From Phycisphaerae bacterium RAS2 (GTDB lineage Bacteria > Planctomycetota > Phycisphaerae > UBA1845 > UTPLA1): a stretch of 64,000 nucleotides of DNA. The stretch lies in NCBI GenBank assembly GCA_007753915.1, contig CP036352.1:4155306-4219305 (forward strand), in the 5' to 3' direction. The notes beneath the pieces were generated by a model. It saw only the letters and a program-made list of their open reading frames with translations. It had not been told where the DNA came from and did no database searches. Below, piece by piece: positions 17,997 to 27,418 of the stretch; the first letter of the stretch is position 1; each line of letters opens with the position of its first letter. The position numbers were made by a program, and so were the translations under genes.

Positions 17997-19109
17997 ATGC
18001 ACTCTCCACGTGACGCACAATTCATGCAGCGTGCCCTTGATCTCGCGCGGCGCGGCGAGGGATACGTCGAGCCGAACCCGATGGTCGGTTGCGTGATCGT
18101 GCGCCGCGGACGGATCGTCGGCGAGGGGTATCACCGTCGATTCGGCGGGCCGCACGCGGAAGTGTTCGCTCTGCGAAAGGCCGGAGCGCGGGCGCGCGGC
18201 GCAACAGCCTACGTCACGCTCGAACCGTGCAGCCATTTCGGGAAGACGCCGCCATGCGTCAACGCGTTGATCGCCGCGGGCGTGAAGCGCGTCATCGCGG
18301 CGACGCGCGATCCGAACCCGCGCGTCAGCGGCCGCGGATTGAAGAAGCTGCGCGCGGCGGGCATCAACGTGCGCGTCGGCCTGCTGGAGGAGGCGGCGCA
18401 GTACCTGATTGCGCCGTTCAGCAAGCTCATCCGTCGGCGCACGCCCTATGTCATCCTCAAGTGGGCTCAATCGCTTGACGGGCGGCTCGCAACATCGGGC
18501 GGGGATTCGAAATGGATCACCGGTGAGGCCAGCCGCGCGGCGGCGCACGCGATCCGTGCGCGCGTCGACGCGGTGCTCGTGGGGATCGAGACCGTTCTCG
18601 CGGATGATCCCGACCTGACGGCGCGGCATGTCCGGCCGCGGCGTTTGGCGACGCGCGTCGTACTGGACAGCCGTCTGCGCACGCCGCCGACGTGTCAGCT
18701 CGTTCGTGGCGCGCGGCGCGCACCACTATTGATCGTGACATCCACGTCGCGCGTCCGAGATCGCGCAGCCATCGCGCGGCTGACTCGCGCAGGATGCGAA
18801 GTCGTGGGTGTGCCGATTCGCCGTGGGCGACTCGACCTGCGGCGCGTGCTGGCCGAACTGGGCCGCCGCGGCATGACAAATGTCATGGTTGAGGGCGGGC
18901 CGGCGGTGCTGGGGGCGTTTCTGTCGGCCGGGTTGGCGGACGAAGCCCGGGTGTTCGTCGCGCCAAAGCTGCTGGGCGGCGAAGGGCCGCGCGGGCCGAT
19001 GGGCGCGTTCGCCGTGCCGGCTGTCCGCCGGGCGCTGTCGCCGCGCGTGGAGCGAATCGAGGCAATCGGCGACGATTTGTGTTATACTCTTTGGTTTCGC
19101 GGTGAATGA
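17997..19109 (+). CDS. ribD: Bifunctional riboflavin biosynthesis deaminase/reductase
   Basis: Carries out the second and third steps of riboflavin synthesis from GTP: deamination of the pyrimidine, then NADPH reduction of the ribose side chain. The deaminase domain (1-145) has the zinc motif HAE in FGGPHAEVFAL and PCSHFGKTPPC. The reductase domain (about 150-370) has ILKWAQSLDGRLAT, SKWITGEASR, RVDAVLVGIETVLADDPDLT and VMVEGGPAVLGAFL. The length of 370 aa is normal. The ATG at 17997 is the only good start just before the domain. No other rib genes are in the window. Confidence 0.95.
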   Translation: MHSPRDAQFMQRALDLARRGEGYVEPNPMVGCVIVRRGRIVGEGYHRRFGGPHAEVFALRKAGARARGATAYVTLEPCSHFGKTPPCVNALIAAGVKRVIAATRDPNPRVSGRGLKKLRAAGINVRVGLLEEAAQYLIAPFSKLIRRRTPYVILKWAQSLDGRLATSGGDSKWITGEASRAAAHAIRARVDAVLVGIETVLADDPDLTARHVRPRRLATRVVLDSRLRTPPTCQLVRGARRAPLLIVTSTSRVRDRAAIARLTRAGCEVVGVPIRRGRLDLRRVLAELGRRGMTNVMVEGGPAVLGAFLSAGLADEARVFVAPKLLGGEGPRGPMGAFAVPAVRRALSPRVERIEAIGDDLCYTLWFRGE

Positions 19110-19141
19110 TGTTCGCCGTCCGCCGCAGAAGGTCAGCCGCT

Positions 19142-20371
19142 ATGAAAACAATGCGTCGAAGCGCCGCCGCGGCGATGGTGGGATGCCTGTTATTTGCTAC
19201 AAATGTCGCCTCTGGGCAGGTCTCGCCCGAGGCGGCGGAGATTTTCCGCAAGGCTGCCAAGGCCGCCGCGTCACTGAAGTCCATTGGTTATGCGGCGAAG
19301 TTCGCGCCCGGGCCGGAGAATCAATCCAGCACTTTGGCGGTTGACGCGACCGTAATCGCCGTGCGTGGGTCGAGTGAATCCCGCCACAAGGTCCTTATTA
19401 CCGGCTTGTCGAAATCTCGCGAGCTGCCTGCGGGTTCCGGCTTCGCATATTCCTGCGACGGGGCGACCGCCTACTGGATCGATCATTCCGGGAAGTTTTT
19501 CTGCACGGTCCCGGCGGAACAATCGCGTGTGGCCGAGCGCAATCATATCCTGCCGCGTTATTTTCTCTCGGAGGCCGCGTACGACAGCCTGCTGGAAGCG
19601 TCGCGAGCGACAGTGGAACCTCCCGAGCGGGTCGGACAGACGTTGTGCGATGTGGTGAGTGTGACCCTATCGCCACCCTCGCGAATGACAGCGAAGTTCT
19701 ACTTTGGACAAAAGGATGGCGTCCTGCGTCGATTCGAGCGCACGAATCGACCCGTGGGGGCTGGGCCGATTGACGACGTGGTCTTCACCATTTCGTCGAT
19801 CCAGCTCAATCCCACGATCCCCGACGAAACGTTTGCCCTGAAGCCCCCTCCTGGATTCCGCGAGATTCCCGCGCCGCCCTATCTCCTCCAGAAGGCGCCG
19901 CCGCCCGAAACTTCGACCAACGGCAAGCACACCGGCAACACCGCGACCGGCCCCCTCGCTCCCGAGTGGACGCTCAAGTCGATGGACGGGCGCGACGTGC
20001 GGCTGGCCGATCTGCGCGGGCGCGTCGTGCTGCTGGACTTCTGGGCGACCTGGTGCGGACCGTGCCGGATGGCCATGCCGGGCGTTCAGCGCCTGCACAA
20101 CAAATTTGCCGGCAAACCGGTGAGCATCTTCGGCGTGAACTGCAAGGAGCGCGGCGGCACCGAGCGCGCGGTGCAGTTTATCAGAGACAAGGGCTACACC
20201 TACCCCCAGTTGCTCGACAACGGATTCGTGGCCAACGCCTACGGCGTGCGCGGGATTCCTACTTTTGTCGTGATCGGACCCGACGGGCGCATTCTCTTCA
20301 GCGGCAGCGGCTACAGCCAGCAGCAGGAGGAGAAAATCGAGTCGATCATCGAAGCCGCCCTCCCGCGCTGA
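19142..20371 (+). CDS. Secreted TlpA-like thioredoxin protein with N-terminal lipoprotein-sorting-like domain (copy 1)
   Basis: The ATG at 19142 gives a signal peptide (MKTMRRSAAAAMVGCLLFATNVASG); AGAAGG lies upstream. In-frame starts at 19106 and 19109 would lengthen the n-region. The mature protein has a beta-rich domain (about 30-250) with the LolA/DUF2092 look, ending FTISSIQLNPTIPDETFALKPPPGF. A thioredoxin-fold domain follows from about 280 with active-site CGPC in LLDFWATWCGPCRMAMPGVQ and the cis-Pro loop GIPTFVVIG. A paralogue with the same plan is encoded at 22436-23656. The family probably acts in periplasmic thiol chemistry; the substrate is unknown. Confidence 0.87.
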   Translation: MKTMRRSAAAAMVGCLLFATNVASGQVSPEAAEIFRKAAKAAASLKSIGYAAKFAPGPENQSSTLAVDATVIAVRGSSESRHKVLITGLSKSRELPAGSGFAYSCDGATAYWIDHSGKFFCTVPAEQSRVAERNHILPRYFLSEAAYDSLLEASRATVEPPERVGQTLCDVVSVTLSPPSRMTAKFYFGQKDGVLRRFERTNRPVGAGPIDDVVFTISSIQLNPTIPDETFALKPPPGFREIPAPPYLLQKAPPPETSTNGKHTGNTATGPLAPEWTLKSMDGRDVRLADLRGRVVLLDFWATWCGPCRMAMPGVQRLHNKFAGKPVSIFGVNCKERGGTERAVQFIRDKGYTYPQLLDNGFVANAYGVRGIPTFVVIGPDGRILFSGSGYSQQQEEKIESIIEAALPR

Positions 20372-20479
20372 CGCGATGCCTTCCCAGCGTGCCCTCCACT
20401 CATAAGAATCGGTAACCCTTTCACACCGCTGCCTGCCCGGCCTTGAGGCGCACGGCCTGCTGCCTGACACTTCCGGCCT

Positions 20480-22261
20480 GTGGATCGAAACCTGCATGAA
20501 AGCCTCGACGACCATACTCTCCATCCGACGGTGCGGGCGGAGCGGTTGCACCTTGCGCTCGCGCTGATCCTCGCTGTCGCGGCCTTTGTGCGCTGCGTCG
20601 GCCTGGACGCGCTGCCGCCCCCGCTCAACGCCGACGAAGCCTCGCGCGGGTACGACGCATGGGCCTTGCTCGAAACCGGCGCCGATCGGCACGGCCAACG
20701 GTGGCCCTTCTTCCTTGAAAGTTACGGCCCCGGCGACTTCTCCGCGGCGCTCTCCACGTATCTGACCATCCCGTTCATCGCCCTGCTCGGACTGACGCCC
20801 GTCGCCATGCGCCTGCCGGATGCGCTGCTATCGACCTGCACGGTGCTGCTGCTTTTTGTTTTCGTGCGCCGACATCTGGGCGACCGCGCGGCCCTCGGCG
20901 CAGCGCTGATCCTCGCGCTGGACCCATGGCACATCGGCCTGACGCGCACCGCGCACGAATCCGGATTCGCCCCCGTGTTCCTGCTCATGGGGCTGCTCGG
21001 CCTGGACCGCGCTGGCCTGCTCGGCGACTCCGAGGCGACAAGCGAGCCGCGCGCGGGCAGCAATCCGATGATTGCCGCGGCGATCGGCGGTCTTGCGCTG
21101 GCCATGCATACGTGGGTCTATCCCGCCACGCGGCTGTTCACGCCCTTGTTCGCGATCGCAATCGCCGTCATCTATCGGCGCGAACTGCGACGTCGCATGC
21201 AATCGCCGGCCGAACGCGGCGTACTGCTCTCCGCGCTGACGGCCCTGTTGATTGGTGCAATTCCGCTGATCGCAACCGCGCTACGCCAGCCGGAGCAATT
21301 GGCTGCCCGCGCGAACATCACCCTGCTGTCGAGCGAAGACGGGCGATTGCAGTGGGCCAGAAATGTGACAGCGAATTATTGGCAGAACGTTTCGCCGCGC
21401 GACTGGTACTGGCAGTGCGACGACATGACCGGCGTCCTGCTGCCGGGGATCGGCCGCCACCTCATTGTCACCGCGCCGGCGTTCCTGCTCGGATTGATCG
21501 TGCTTCTGGGGCGCGTGCGGCGCGATCGATGGGCGCAGCTTCTGATCGCGTGGCTGCTGCTGTTTCCGCTGCCGGCGGCGATCTGCCGGGACTGGAATCC
21601 GCATCCGATGCGCACCGTCGCCGGCATGGCGCTGTACCCGGTCGTTTGCGCCGTCGGACTGGAGGCATTCGTCGCATGGGTAAACCGGCGACGACGGCGT
21701 GTGAGTGAGAGAATCGACGGTTCCGCGCCGTTGCCACGGGCGATGGTCGCGGTTGGCGCGACTGCACTGTTGGTCAACGCCGCGGTCATCGGCGAGCGAT
21801 ACGTTCGCATCATCACGACCGACGGAGCCATCAGCTATCAGACTGCGCTGATCAATGCGATGCGATTCGCCGCGAGGCAGTCACCCGGCGACCAGTTTAT
21901 TCTTGTGACCAATCGCTGCGTCCAGCCATACATCTATGCATTGCTGGAAGAGCCGATCGCACCTTCACGGCTGGCCGCGCTGGACCGTGTGACCGTGCCG
22001 GGACGATTGCGATTCGACGAAGTGCTTCGGCTGGGGCGGTATTACTTCGCTCCGAAAGAGCCTGCGAATGCGATGGAAGCCATGCAGCGGTTTCGAGAAA
22101 TCTGGTCAGCCGTGCCTGCCGATTCGGTCGGATTGCTGATCGCCCGGTGCGAAGAAGGAGGCGTCGGCGAATTGCTGGCGACCTTCAAAGTCGGACAGGG
22201 AGGACAGTTTCAGGACTGCTACGGCGTCTGGCGGGCGACACGGTCGGCGTTAAGCGACTGA
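20480..22261 (+). CDS. GT-C fold membrane glycosyltransferase (ArnT/PMT-like, GT39 type)
   Basis: About a dozen predicted membrane helices, with NADEASRGYDAWALLETG in the first outer loop, matching the D-E motif and following region of ArnT/PMT-type enzymes that use polyprenyl-phosphate sugars. Further marks are RLPDALLSTCTVLLLFVFVRR and ALDPWHIGLTRTAHESGFAPVF. The C-terminal third is largely soluble. The 593-aa protein starts at a GTG without a good ribosome binding site, so the first residues are uncertain. It lies between the two TlpA-like paralogues. The acceptor (lipid, protein or polysaccharide) is unknown. Confidence 0.8.
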   Translation: MDRNLHESLDDHTLHPTVRAERLHLALALILAVAAFVRCVGLDALPPPLNADEASRGYDAWALLETGADRHGQRWPFFLESYGPGDFSAALSTYLTIPFIALLGLTPVAMRLPDALLSTCTVLLLFVFVRRHLGDRAALGAALILALDPWHIGLTRTAHESGFAPVFLLMGLLGLDRAGLLGDSEATSEPRAGSNPMIAAAIGGLALAMHTWVYPATRLFTPLFAIAIAVIYRRELRRRMQSPAERGVLLSALTALLIGAIPLIATALRQPEQLAARANITLLSSEDGRLQWARNVTANYWQNVSPRDWYWQCDDMTGVLLPGIGRHLIVTAPAFLLGLIVLLGRVRRDRWAQLLIAWLLLFPLPAAICRDWNPHPMRTVAGMALYPVVCAVGLEAFVAWVNRRRRRVSERIDGSAPLPRAMVAVGATALLVNAAVIGERYVRIITTDGAISYQTALINAMRFAARQSPGDQFILVTNRCVQPYIYALLEEPIAPSRLAALDRVTVPGRLRFDEVLRLGRYYFAPKEPANAMEAMQRFREIWSAVPADSVGLLIARCEEGGVGELLATFKVGQGGQFQDCYGVWRATRSALSD

Positions 22262-22435
22262 TTTCAAACGATTTACGATGGATCGCCAATCGGCGCCGGA
22301 GGGGGGAATGATCGGCGTCGGGGTTTCGTTAATAAGGGTGTTGTGGAGACAGAGGCTCGCACGGCGCGGGCGGGGTCCAGAGGGTGGTTCATTGCGCGGA
22401 GCCGGTCGCCGGCGCGCACAGGAGTTCGGATCGGC

Positions 22436-23656
22436 ATGGGCAAAGCACTTAAATCGTCTATTTTCGGCGCGGCCCTGGTCGCGTGGCTCGGCGCGGGGAT
22501 TCCGGTGTTGACTGCCGACGAGCCGGACGTGATGGAGATCGTAAAGAAGGCCGACGAGGCGACGAAGGAACTGACCGAGGTCAGCTACGACGCGGAGTAC
22601 TTCGGCGAAGGCGCGTACGCCAAGCGCGTGCCGCACGTGTCCGGCAAGGCGATGCTGCGCGAGGGCAAGACAAGCATGCTCGGCGCCCTGTTCGGCGGAA
22701 GCCGACAGTTGATCCGCTTCGAGGGCGAGTTCAGCCCGCCGGATTCGACGGTCAAGCAGTCGTTCCTCGTGGCGAGCGACGGCAAGCGCGTGTACAGCCT
22801 GGACGCGAGCGAGAAGACGTATATGTCGGCGGAGTTGGCCGCGGGCGGCGACATCCTGCTGCGCCAAGGCGCGACGCTCTTCATGCGCGAATACATTCAC
22901 CCGACGCCGTTCAGCGACGAAATCAACGCCAGGGTGCAGCGCTACGAGGGCGAAAAGGACATCGGCGGGGAGCCGTGTCACGTAATCTTCGTCGAATACA
23001 GCCGCAATCAGGGCCAGGCGCGATGGTACTTCAGCAAGAACGATCATCTCCCCCGGCGGGTGGATCGCATCAACAAGACGCGCGACGGCAAGGAGGCCGC
23101 CACCGTCCTGTCGGTGAGCAACCTGAACGTGAATCCGAAGCTGACCAGTGATTTGTTTGCGCCCACCAAGCCCGAGGGCTTTGTCACCAGGAGCTTCGAA
23201 GAGGCCGGCGAGGAGCCGGAAATGTTGAAGGTCGGCACGTCCGCGCCGGACTTCGCGCTGAAGACCCCCGGTGGCCAGCAGGTGTCGCTGGCCGGGCTGC
23301 GCGGCAACGTCGTCGTGCTGGACTTCTGGGCGACGTGGTGCGGGCCGTGCAAGATGGCGATGCCGGGCGTGCAGCGTCTGCATGAGAAGTTCGCCGACAA
23401 GCCGGTGCGCATCTTCGGCGTGAATTGCTGGGAGCGCGACGGCGATCCGGTCGAATTCATGAAGGACAAGAAGTACACCTACGGACTGTTGATCGAAGGC
23501 GACGACGTCGCCGAGAAATACAAGGTGCGGGCCATCCCGACGTTCTACGTGATCGATCGCGCCGGCAACGTCGCGTACGCCGGGTTTTACAAGCCGGGCC
23601 ACGAAGACGAGTTGACCGCCGTCATCGAGAAGGCGCTGAAAGAGCCGGAGCTGTAA
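22436..23656 (+). CDS. Secreted TlpA-like thioredoxin protein with N-terminal lipoprotein-sorting-like domain (copy 2)
   Basis: AGGAG lies 11 bases before the ATG at 22436. A signal peptide (KSSIFGAALVAWLGAGIPVLTA) is followed by a LolA/DUF2092-like beta domain (about 25-270) with KQSFLVASDGKRVYSLDASEKTY and RWYFSKNDHLPRRVDRI. The thioredoxin domain starts near 285: VVLDFWATWCGPCKMAMPGVQRLHEKF, then AIPTFYVIDRAGNVAY. At 406 aa it has the same size and layout as the protein at 19142-20371. Its core WATWCGPC.MAMPGVQRLH.KF and FGVNC segments are nearly identical to that protein, showing a fairly recent duplication of this domain. Confidence 0.88.
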   Translation: MGKALKSSIFGAALVAWLGAGIPVLTADEPDVMEIVKKADEATKELTEVSYDAEYFGEGAYAKRVPHVSGKAMLREGKTSMLGALFGGSRQLIRFEGEFSPPDSTVKQSFLVASDGKRVYSLDASEKTYMSAELAAGGDILLRQGATLFMREYIHPTPFSDEINARVQRYEGEKDIGGEPCHVIFVEYSRNQGQARWYFSKNDHLPRRVDRINKTRDGKEAATVLSVSNLNVNPKLTSDLFAPTKPEGFVTRSFEEAGEEPEMLKVGTSAPDFALKTPGGQQVSLAGLRGNVVVLDFWATWCGPCKMAMPGVQRLHEKFADKPVRIFGVNCWERDGDPVEFMKDKKYTYGLLIEGDDVAEKYKVRAIPTFYVIDRAGNVAYAGFYKPGHEDELTAVIEKALKEPEL

Positions 23657-23696
23657 GCGCGAACACTCCCGCGCGGTCGAACTCACAATTCCTTAC

Positions 23697-25790
23697 CTAC
23701 CCGGTGTGAACCAGTTGCAGGGCGTCGCGATGGCGCTCGTGAAGCGCCGCGCGCAGGGCCGCGTGCGCCGGCCTCGCCAGCGGCGGATCGTTCCGCAGCA
23801 GCTCGTCGGCGTCCTGCTGGGCCAGCCGCAACAATTCCGCATCGCCGATCAGGTCGGCCACGTGCAGCGCGGGCAAGCCGTGTTGCCGCGCGCCGATAAG
23901 CTCACCCGGACCGCGCAGCCGCAAGTCCTCTTCCGCGATCTTGAATCCGTCCTGGGTCGATTCCATGATGCGAAGCCGCTCGTTGTCCGCCGCGGCGCGC
24001 GAGTCGGTCATGAGCAGGCACGTCCCCGGCGCATCGCCGCGACCGATCCGCCCGCGCAACTGGTGAAGCTGTGAGAGGCCGTATCGCTCGGCGTGCTCGA
24101 TGGCCATGACGGTCGCATTGGGCACGTCGATGCCGACCTCGATGACGGTGGTGGCGACGAGCACGTCGATCCGCCGGGCGAGGAAATCCTTCATGACACG
24201 ATCGCGCTCGTCGGCGGCGAGCCGCCCGTGCAGCAATCCGACGGCGCGATCGGGGAAGACCTCCCGCGCCAGCTGCTGGAACTCGCGCGAAGCCGCGCGA
24301 ATCTGCATCGTGTCGGACTCGTCGATGACGGGATAGACCACGTAGGCCTGTTCGCCGGCGGCGAGGCGCTGTTTGACGAACAGCCACGCCGCCTCGCGCC
24401 CGACGGGCGTCACGACGCGCGTCTGAATCGGAGACCGTCCCGGCGGCATGCCCTGAATCGTGGTGACATCCAGATCGCCGAAGACGGTCATCGCCAGCGT
24501 GCGCGGGATGGGCGTCGCCGTCATGACGAGATAATGCGGGGACAGGCCCTTCTGCCGAAGCACCGCCCGCTGGCGCACGCCGAAGCGATGCTGCTCGTCG
24601 ATGATGACCAGCCCCAGTTGTTTGAATTTCACGTCGCCCTGAATCAGCGCGTGCGTGCCGACGACAAGGTCGATCTCGCCATCGGCCAGCGCGCGAAGGA
24701 TCGCCGCACGATCGGCCTTGCGCAGCCCGCCGGTGAGCCGCGCGAACCGAACGCGGCTGCCTTCGAGGTAGCGCGTGATGGATCGCATGTGCTGCTCGGC
24801 GAGGAGTTCGGTCGGCGCCATGATCGCCGCCTGCGACCGGTTGGCGACGGCCACGAGCGCCGCATACACCGCGACAATTGTCTTGCCGCAACCCACGTCG
24901 CCTTGCAGCAACCGGTGCATCGGCCGGCGGCGGGCCAGGTCGGCGGTGACGGCGCGGATCGCACGATCCTGCCCCGGCGTAAGCGAGAAGGGAAAGCGGC
25001 GACGAATCCGTGCGTCGATTTCGGGGGACGACGGCAGCGGGCGGGCCGAGTCGCCGGCGCGCGTCGCGCGTCGCCGCCCAACGGCAAGCTGGAGCAACAG
25101 CAGTTCGTCGTACGCAAGGCGCTTTCGCGCCTGGATGGATTCCCCGTCGCTGCGCGGGCGGTGCATGCCGCGCAGCGCGGCGGCCAGCCCGACCAGGCCG
25201 CGGCGCTTCAGATGTTCGGGCGGAAGCGGATCGTGAACCAGTGACAGGAGTCGATCCAGGTGCGTGTGAATCAATTTCGCGATGACCGGCGCGGGCAGTT
25301 CCTGCGACGCGGGGTAAACGGCTTCAAACCGCGCGGGGGCCGACTCGTCAACAGGCGGCGCATCGGCCCCGAGCACCGCGATCTTCGGATTCACGAGTTG
25401 CGGCAGGCGTTGGTATTCCGTCACCCGGCCGCTGACGCGAACGATGTCGCCGCGGTGAATCTTGTCGGCCATCCACGGCGCACTGAACCACACGAGGCTG
25501 CACCGGCCGGTGTTGTCGATCAGGGTGGCCGTGGTGCGTCCGCCCCTCCATCGCCCCTCGGTGCGCACGGCGGTGATACGACCGACGATGGTGGCGGTGG
25601 TGTCGAAGTCGAGGTGGATGATTGTCCGCGCTTCGTTGCGCTCGTGACGGTGAGGAAGGTGATAAAGCAGATCGCCGCAGGTACGAATGCCCATCCGCTC
25701 CAAGGCTGCGGCGCGTTTCGGCCCGACGCCGGGCAGAAACTGGACCTGGTCGGTCAGTGAGGGCGCGGGCCGTGCGGCGGCGGTGCTCAT
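23697..25790 (-). CDS. recG: ATP-dependent DNA helicase RecG
   Basis: Branch-migrates stalled replication forks and Holliday junctions. The N-terminal wedge (OB) domain includes VGPKRAAALERMGIRTCGDLLYHLPHRHE and the GRCSLVWFSAPW strand. The helicase motor has motif I LLQGDVGCGKTIVA, motif II DEQHRFGVRQR, motif III VMTATPIPRTLA, and motif VI QLRGRIGRGDAPGTC. The 697-aa length is normal. The start codon overlaps the stop of the upstream LysM gene (ATGA), indicating translational coupling in an operon of CNNM protein, LysM protein and recG. Confidence 0.97.
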   Translation of the reverse strand: MSTAAARPAPSLTDQVQFLPGVGPKRAAALERMGIRTCGDLLYHLPHRHERNEARTIIHLDFDTTATIVGRITAVRTEGRWRGGRTTATLIDNTGRCSLVWFSAPWMADKIHRGDIVRVSGRVTEYQRLPQLVNPKIAVLGADAPPVDESAPARFEAVYPASQELPAPVIAKLIHTHLDRLLSLVHDPLPPEHLKRRGLVGLAAALRGMHRPRSDGESIQARKRLAYDELLLLQLAVGRRRATRAGDSARPLPSSPEIDARIRRRFPFSLTPGQDRAIRAVTADLARRRPMHRLLQGDVGCGKTIVAVYAALVAVANRSQAAIMAPTELLAEQHMRSITRYLEGSRVRFARLTGGLRKADRAAILRALADGEIDLVVGTHALIQGDVKFKQLGLVIIDEQHRFGVRQRAVLRQKGLSPHYLVMTATPIPRTLAMTVFGDLDVTTIQGMPPGRSPIQTRVVTPVGREAAWLFVKQRLAAGEQAYVVYPVIDESDTMQIRAASREFQQLAREVFPDRAVGLLHGRLAADERDRVMKDFLARRIDVLVATTVIEVGIDVPNATVMAIEHAERYGLSQLHQLRGRIGRGDAPGTCLLMTDSRAAADNERLRIMESTQDGFKIAEEDLRLRGPGELIGARQHGLPALHVADLIGDAELLRLAQQDADELLRNDPPLARPAHAALRAALHERHRDALQLVHTG

Positions 25791-26161
25791 GGAATGATGA
25801 GCTTCATCCCCACGGGAAGATTCCGCGGGTCTTTCAGACGGTTTCGATTCGCCACGAGAATACGATTGTATTGCTGCCCGTTGCCGTAGTAGCGCGACGC
25901 AAGGCTGTAGAGCGTGTCGCCCCGCTCGACGATGTGGACGCGTCCGGGGATCTCACCCGGCCGCACAAGGTCCACCGCTTCGTCGGCGCCGGCCTGCGCG
26001 ACCGTCTCGCCGTTGGAATCCCCTTCGGCCGCCGGCTGCGAGGTCGCCCGGTCTGACGCCGGACAGCCCGACGCGGCGAGCAGCATCCCCGCGCACAAAA
26101 ATCCCCCCATCACCGCCGATACGCGGGTGCGCGGGACGCGAAATGGAATCCAAGTCGCCAT
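25787..26161 (-). CDS. Lipoprotein with a C-terminal LysM domain
   Basis: The ATG at 26161 gives 124 aa: a signal with a lipobox-like LLAASGC (residues 27-33), an acidic linker, and a single LysM domain at about 75-124 (VHIVERGDTLYSLASRYYGNGQQYNRILVANRN). LysM binds peptidoglycan or related glycans, so the protein is probably a membrane-anchored, wall-binding factor. Its stop overlaps the recG start by four bases, and it starts 35 bases after the CNNM gene ends, an odd but operon-like arrangement. Confidence 0.82.
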   Translation of the reverse strand: MATWIPFRVPRTRVSAVMGGFLCAGMLLAASGCPASDRATSQPAAEGDSNGETVAQAGADEAVDLVRPGEIPGRVHIVERGDTLYSLASRYYGNGQQYNRILVANRNRLKDPRNLPVGMKLIIP

Positions 26162-26196
26162 GGCTGTGAAATTGTCGTCGTCGTACGCGGGCGCTG

Positions 26197-27276
26197 TCAA
26201 CGCGGGCGGCGGATCGGCCACTGGCGCGTCTCGCTGCGAATGTCGCCCACAATCGACGCGAGAATGTCTTCCAGCGTCACGATGCCCAGTTCACTACCGG
26301 TTTTGTCGCGTACGACCGCGAGATGCTGGCGACTGGTGCGGAGGTCTTCCAGCGCGTCGATCAGCGGTTCGTCGGGGTCGAGGTAGCGCACCGGTGTGGC
26401 GAGGTCATGAAGAATCACGGCCTGCCCCGCGGCAATCGCGTTGGCGTACAACGCCATCTTCACGTTGACGACGCCATTCACCCGTCCCGTAGCCGGGTCG
26501 CGGATCGGCCATCTCGTGTAGGGGCGCTCGTGCAGGTAGGCCGCCAGCTCTTCGACGGTCCAGTTGCTCGGCGCGACGCCCGCGGAATGCATCGGGATCA
26601 TCACATGCCGCACGGTGAGGTCGGCGAAATCAAACGCGCGGCGAAGCAGCTCGCCGTGCTCCTCCTGGAACTCGCCCGCGTCGTCGGCGCGATCGACCAT
26701 GATCTCCAGTTCGTCCTCGGTCGGCACCGGCTCCTCGATCTTGATCTTGCCAAGCCCGAGCAGGCGGACGATGCAATTGCCGGTCCAGTTCATCACGCGA
26801 ACCAGCGGCAGGCAGACGATGTGACAAAGCTGGATCGGCCGAGCCACGAACAGCGCGATGCGCTCGGTGTACTGCAATGTCAGCGCCTTCGGGAGCAACT
26901 CGCTCAACACGACAGTCATGAACGTGACAACCAGCAGGCCGGTGACCAACCCGATCGGCCTCGCGTACGAAGCCGGCAGCACGAAGTCCAGCGGGCGCAA
27001 CATTCCTACGATGAGGCGGGTCATGCTCGGCTCGGCGACGGCGCCGATGAGCAGGTTGGTCGCGGTAATGCAGATCTGAATGGTGGCGAGCGAGCCGCTG
27101 ACGTCTTCCTTCAGTCGCGACAAAAGCAGGGCGGCTTCGAGACCCTGACGCCGCAGCTCTTCGATGCGCGTGCCGCGCATCGTGACGACGGCGTATTCGG
27201 CGGCCACAAAAAAGGCGTTCACGCCGATGAGAATCGGCACCAGGAGCAGTTGTAGAAACAGGGAAGGCTCGGGCAT
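26197..27276 (-). CDS. CNNM/DUF21-CBS membrane protein (CorC/HlyC-type family), lacking the C-terminal domain
   Basis: Four predicted membrane helices in an N-terminal DUF21 (CNNM) domain (about 1-190), including NAFFVAAEYAVVTMRGTRIEEL and VVLSELLPKALTLQYTERIA. A CBS pair follows (about 210-345) with VRHVMIPMHSAGVAP and ELGIVTLEDILASIVGDI. Relatives export or sense magnesium, cobalt or other ions. At 359 aa the protein ends just after the second CBS, without the CorC_HlyC domain seen in many relatives; the stop is clean and the next gene follows 35 bases on. The frame is open to 27627, but the ATG at 27276 begins the conserved part. Confidence 0.87.
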   Translation of the reverse strand: MPEPSLFLQLLLVPILIGVNAFFVAAEYAVVTMRGTRIEELRRQGLEAALLLSRLKEDVSGSLATIQICITATNLLIGAVAEPSMTRLIVGMLRPLDFVLPASYARPIGLVTGLLVVTFMTVVLSELLPKALTLQYTERIALFVARPIQLCHIVCLPLVRVMNWTGNCIVRLLGLGKIKIEEPVPTEDELEIMVDRADDAGEFQEEHGELLRRAFDFADLTVRHVMIPMHSAGVAPSNWTVEELAAYLHERPYTRWPIRDPATGRVNGVVNVKMALYANAIAAGQAVILHDLATPVRYLDPDEPLIDALEDLRTSRQHLAVVRDKTGSELGIVTLEDILASIVGDIRSETRQWPIRRPR

Positions 27277-27418
27277 GGGACGTCCATACGATAGGCGGAC
27301 GGCGTCCGTCCCGCAAAAAGGCCGTTCGCGCAGCCCCGCTTGCCGCTCGGTCGCCATGCATCGTAGAATCGGTTCCCCGCGGCATCGGGTCGCCGCGGCA
27401 CGAGGATGACAAACAGCA

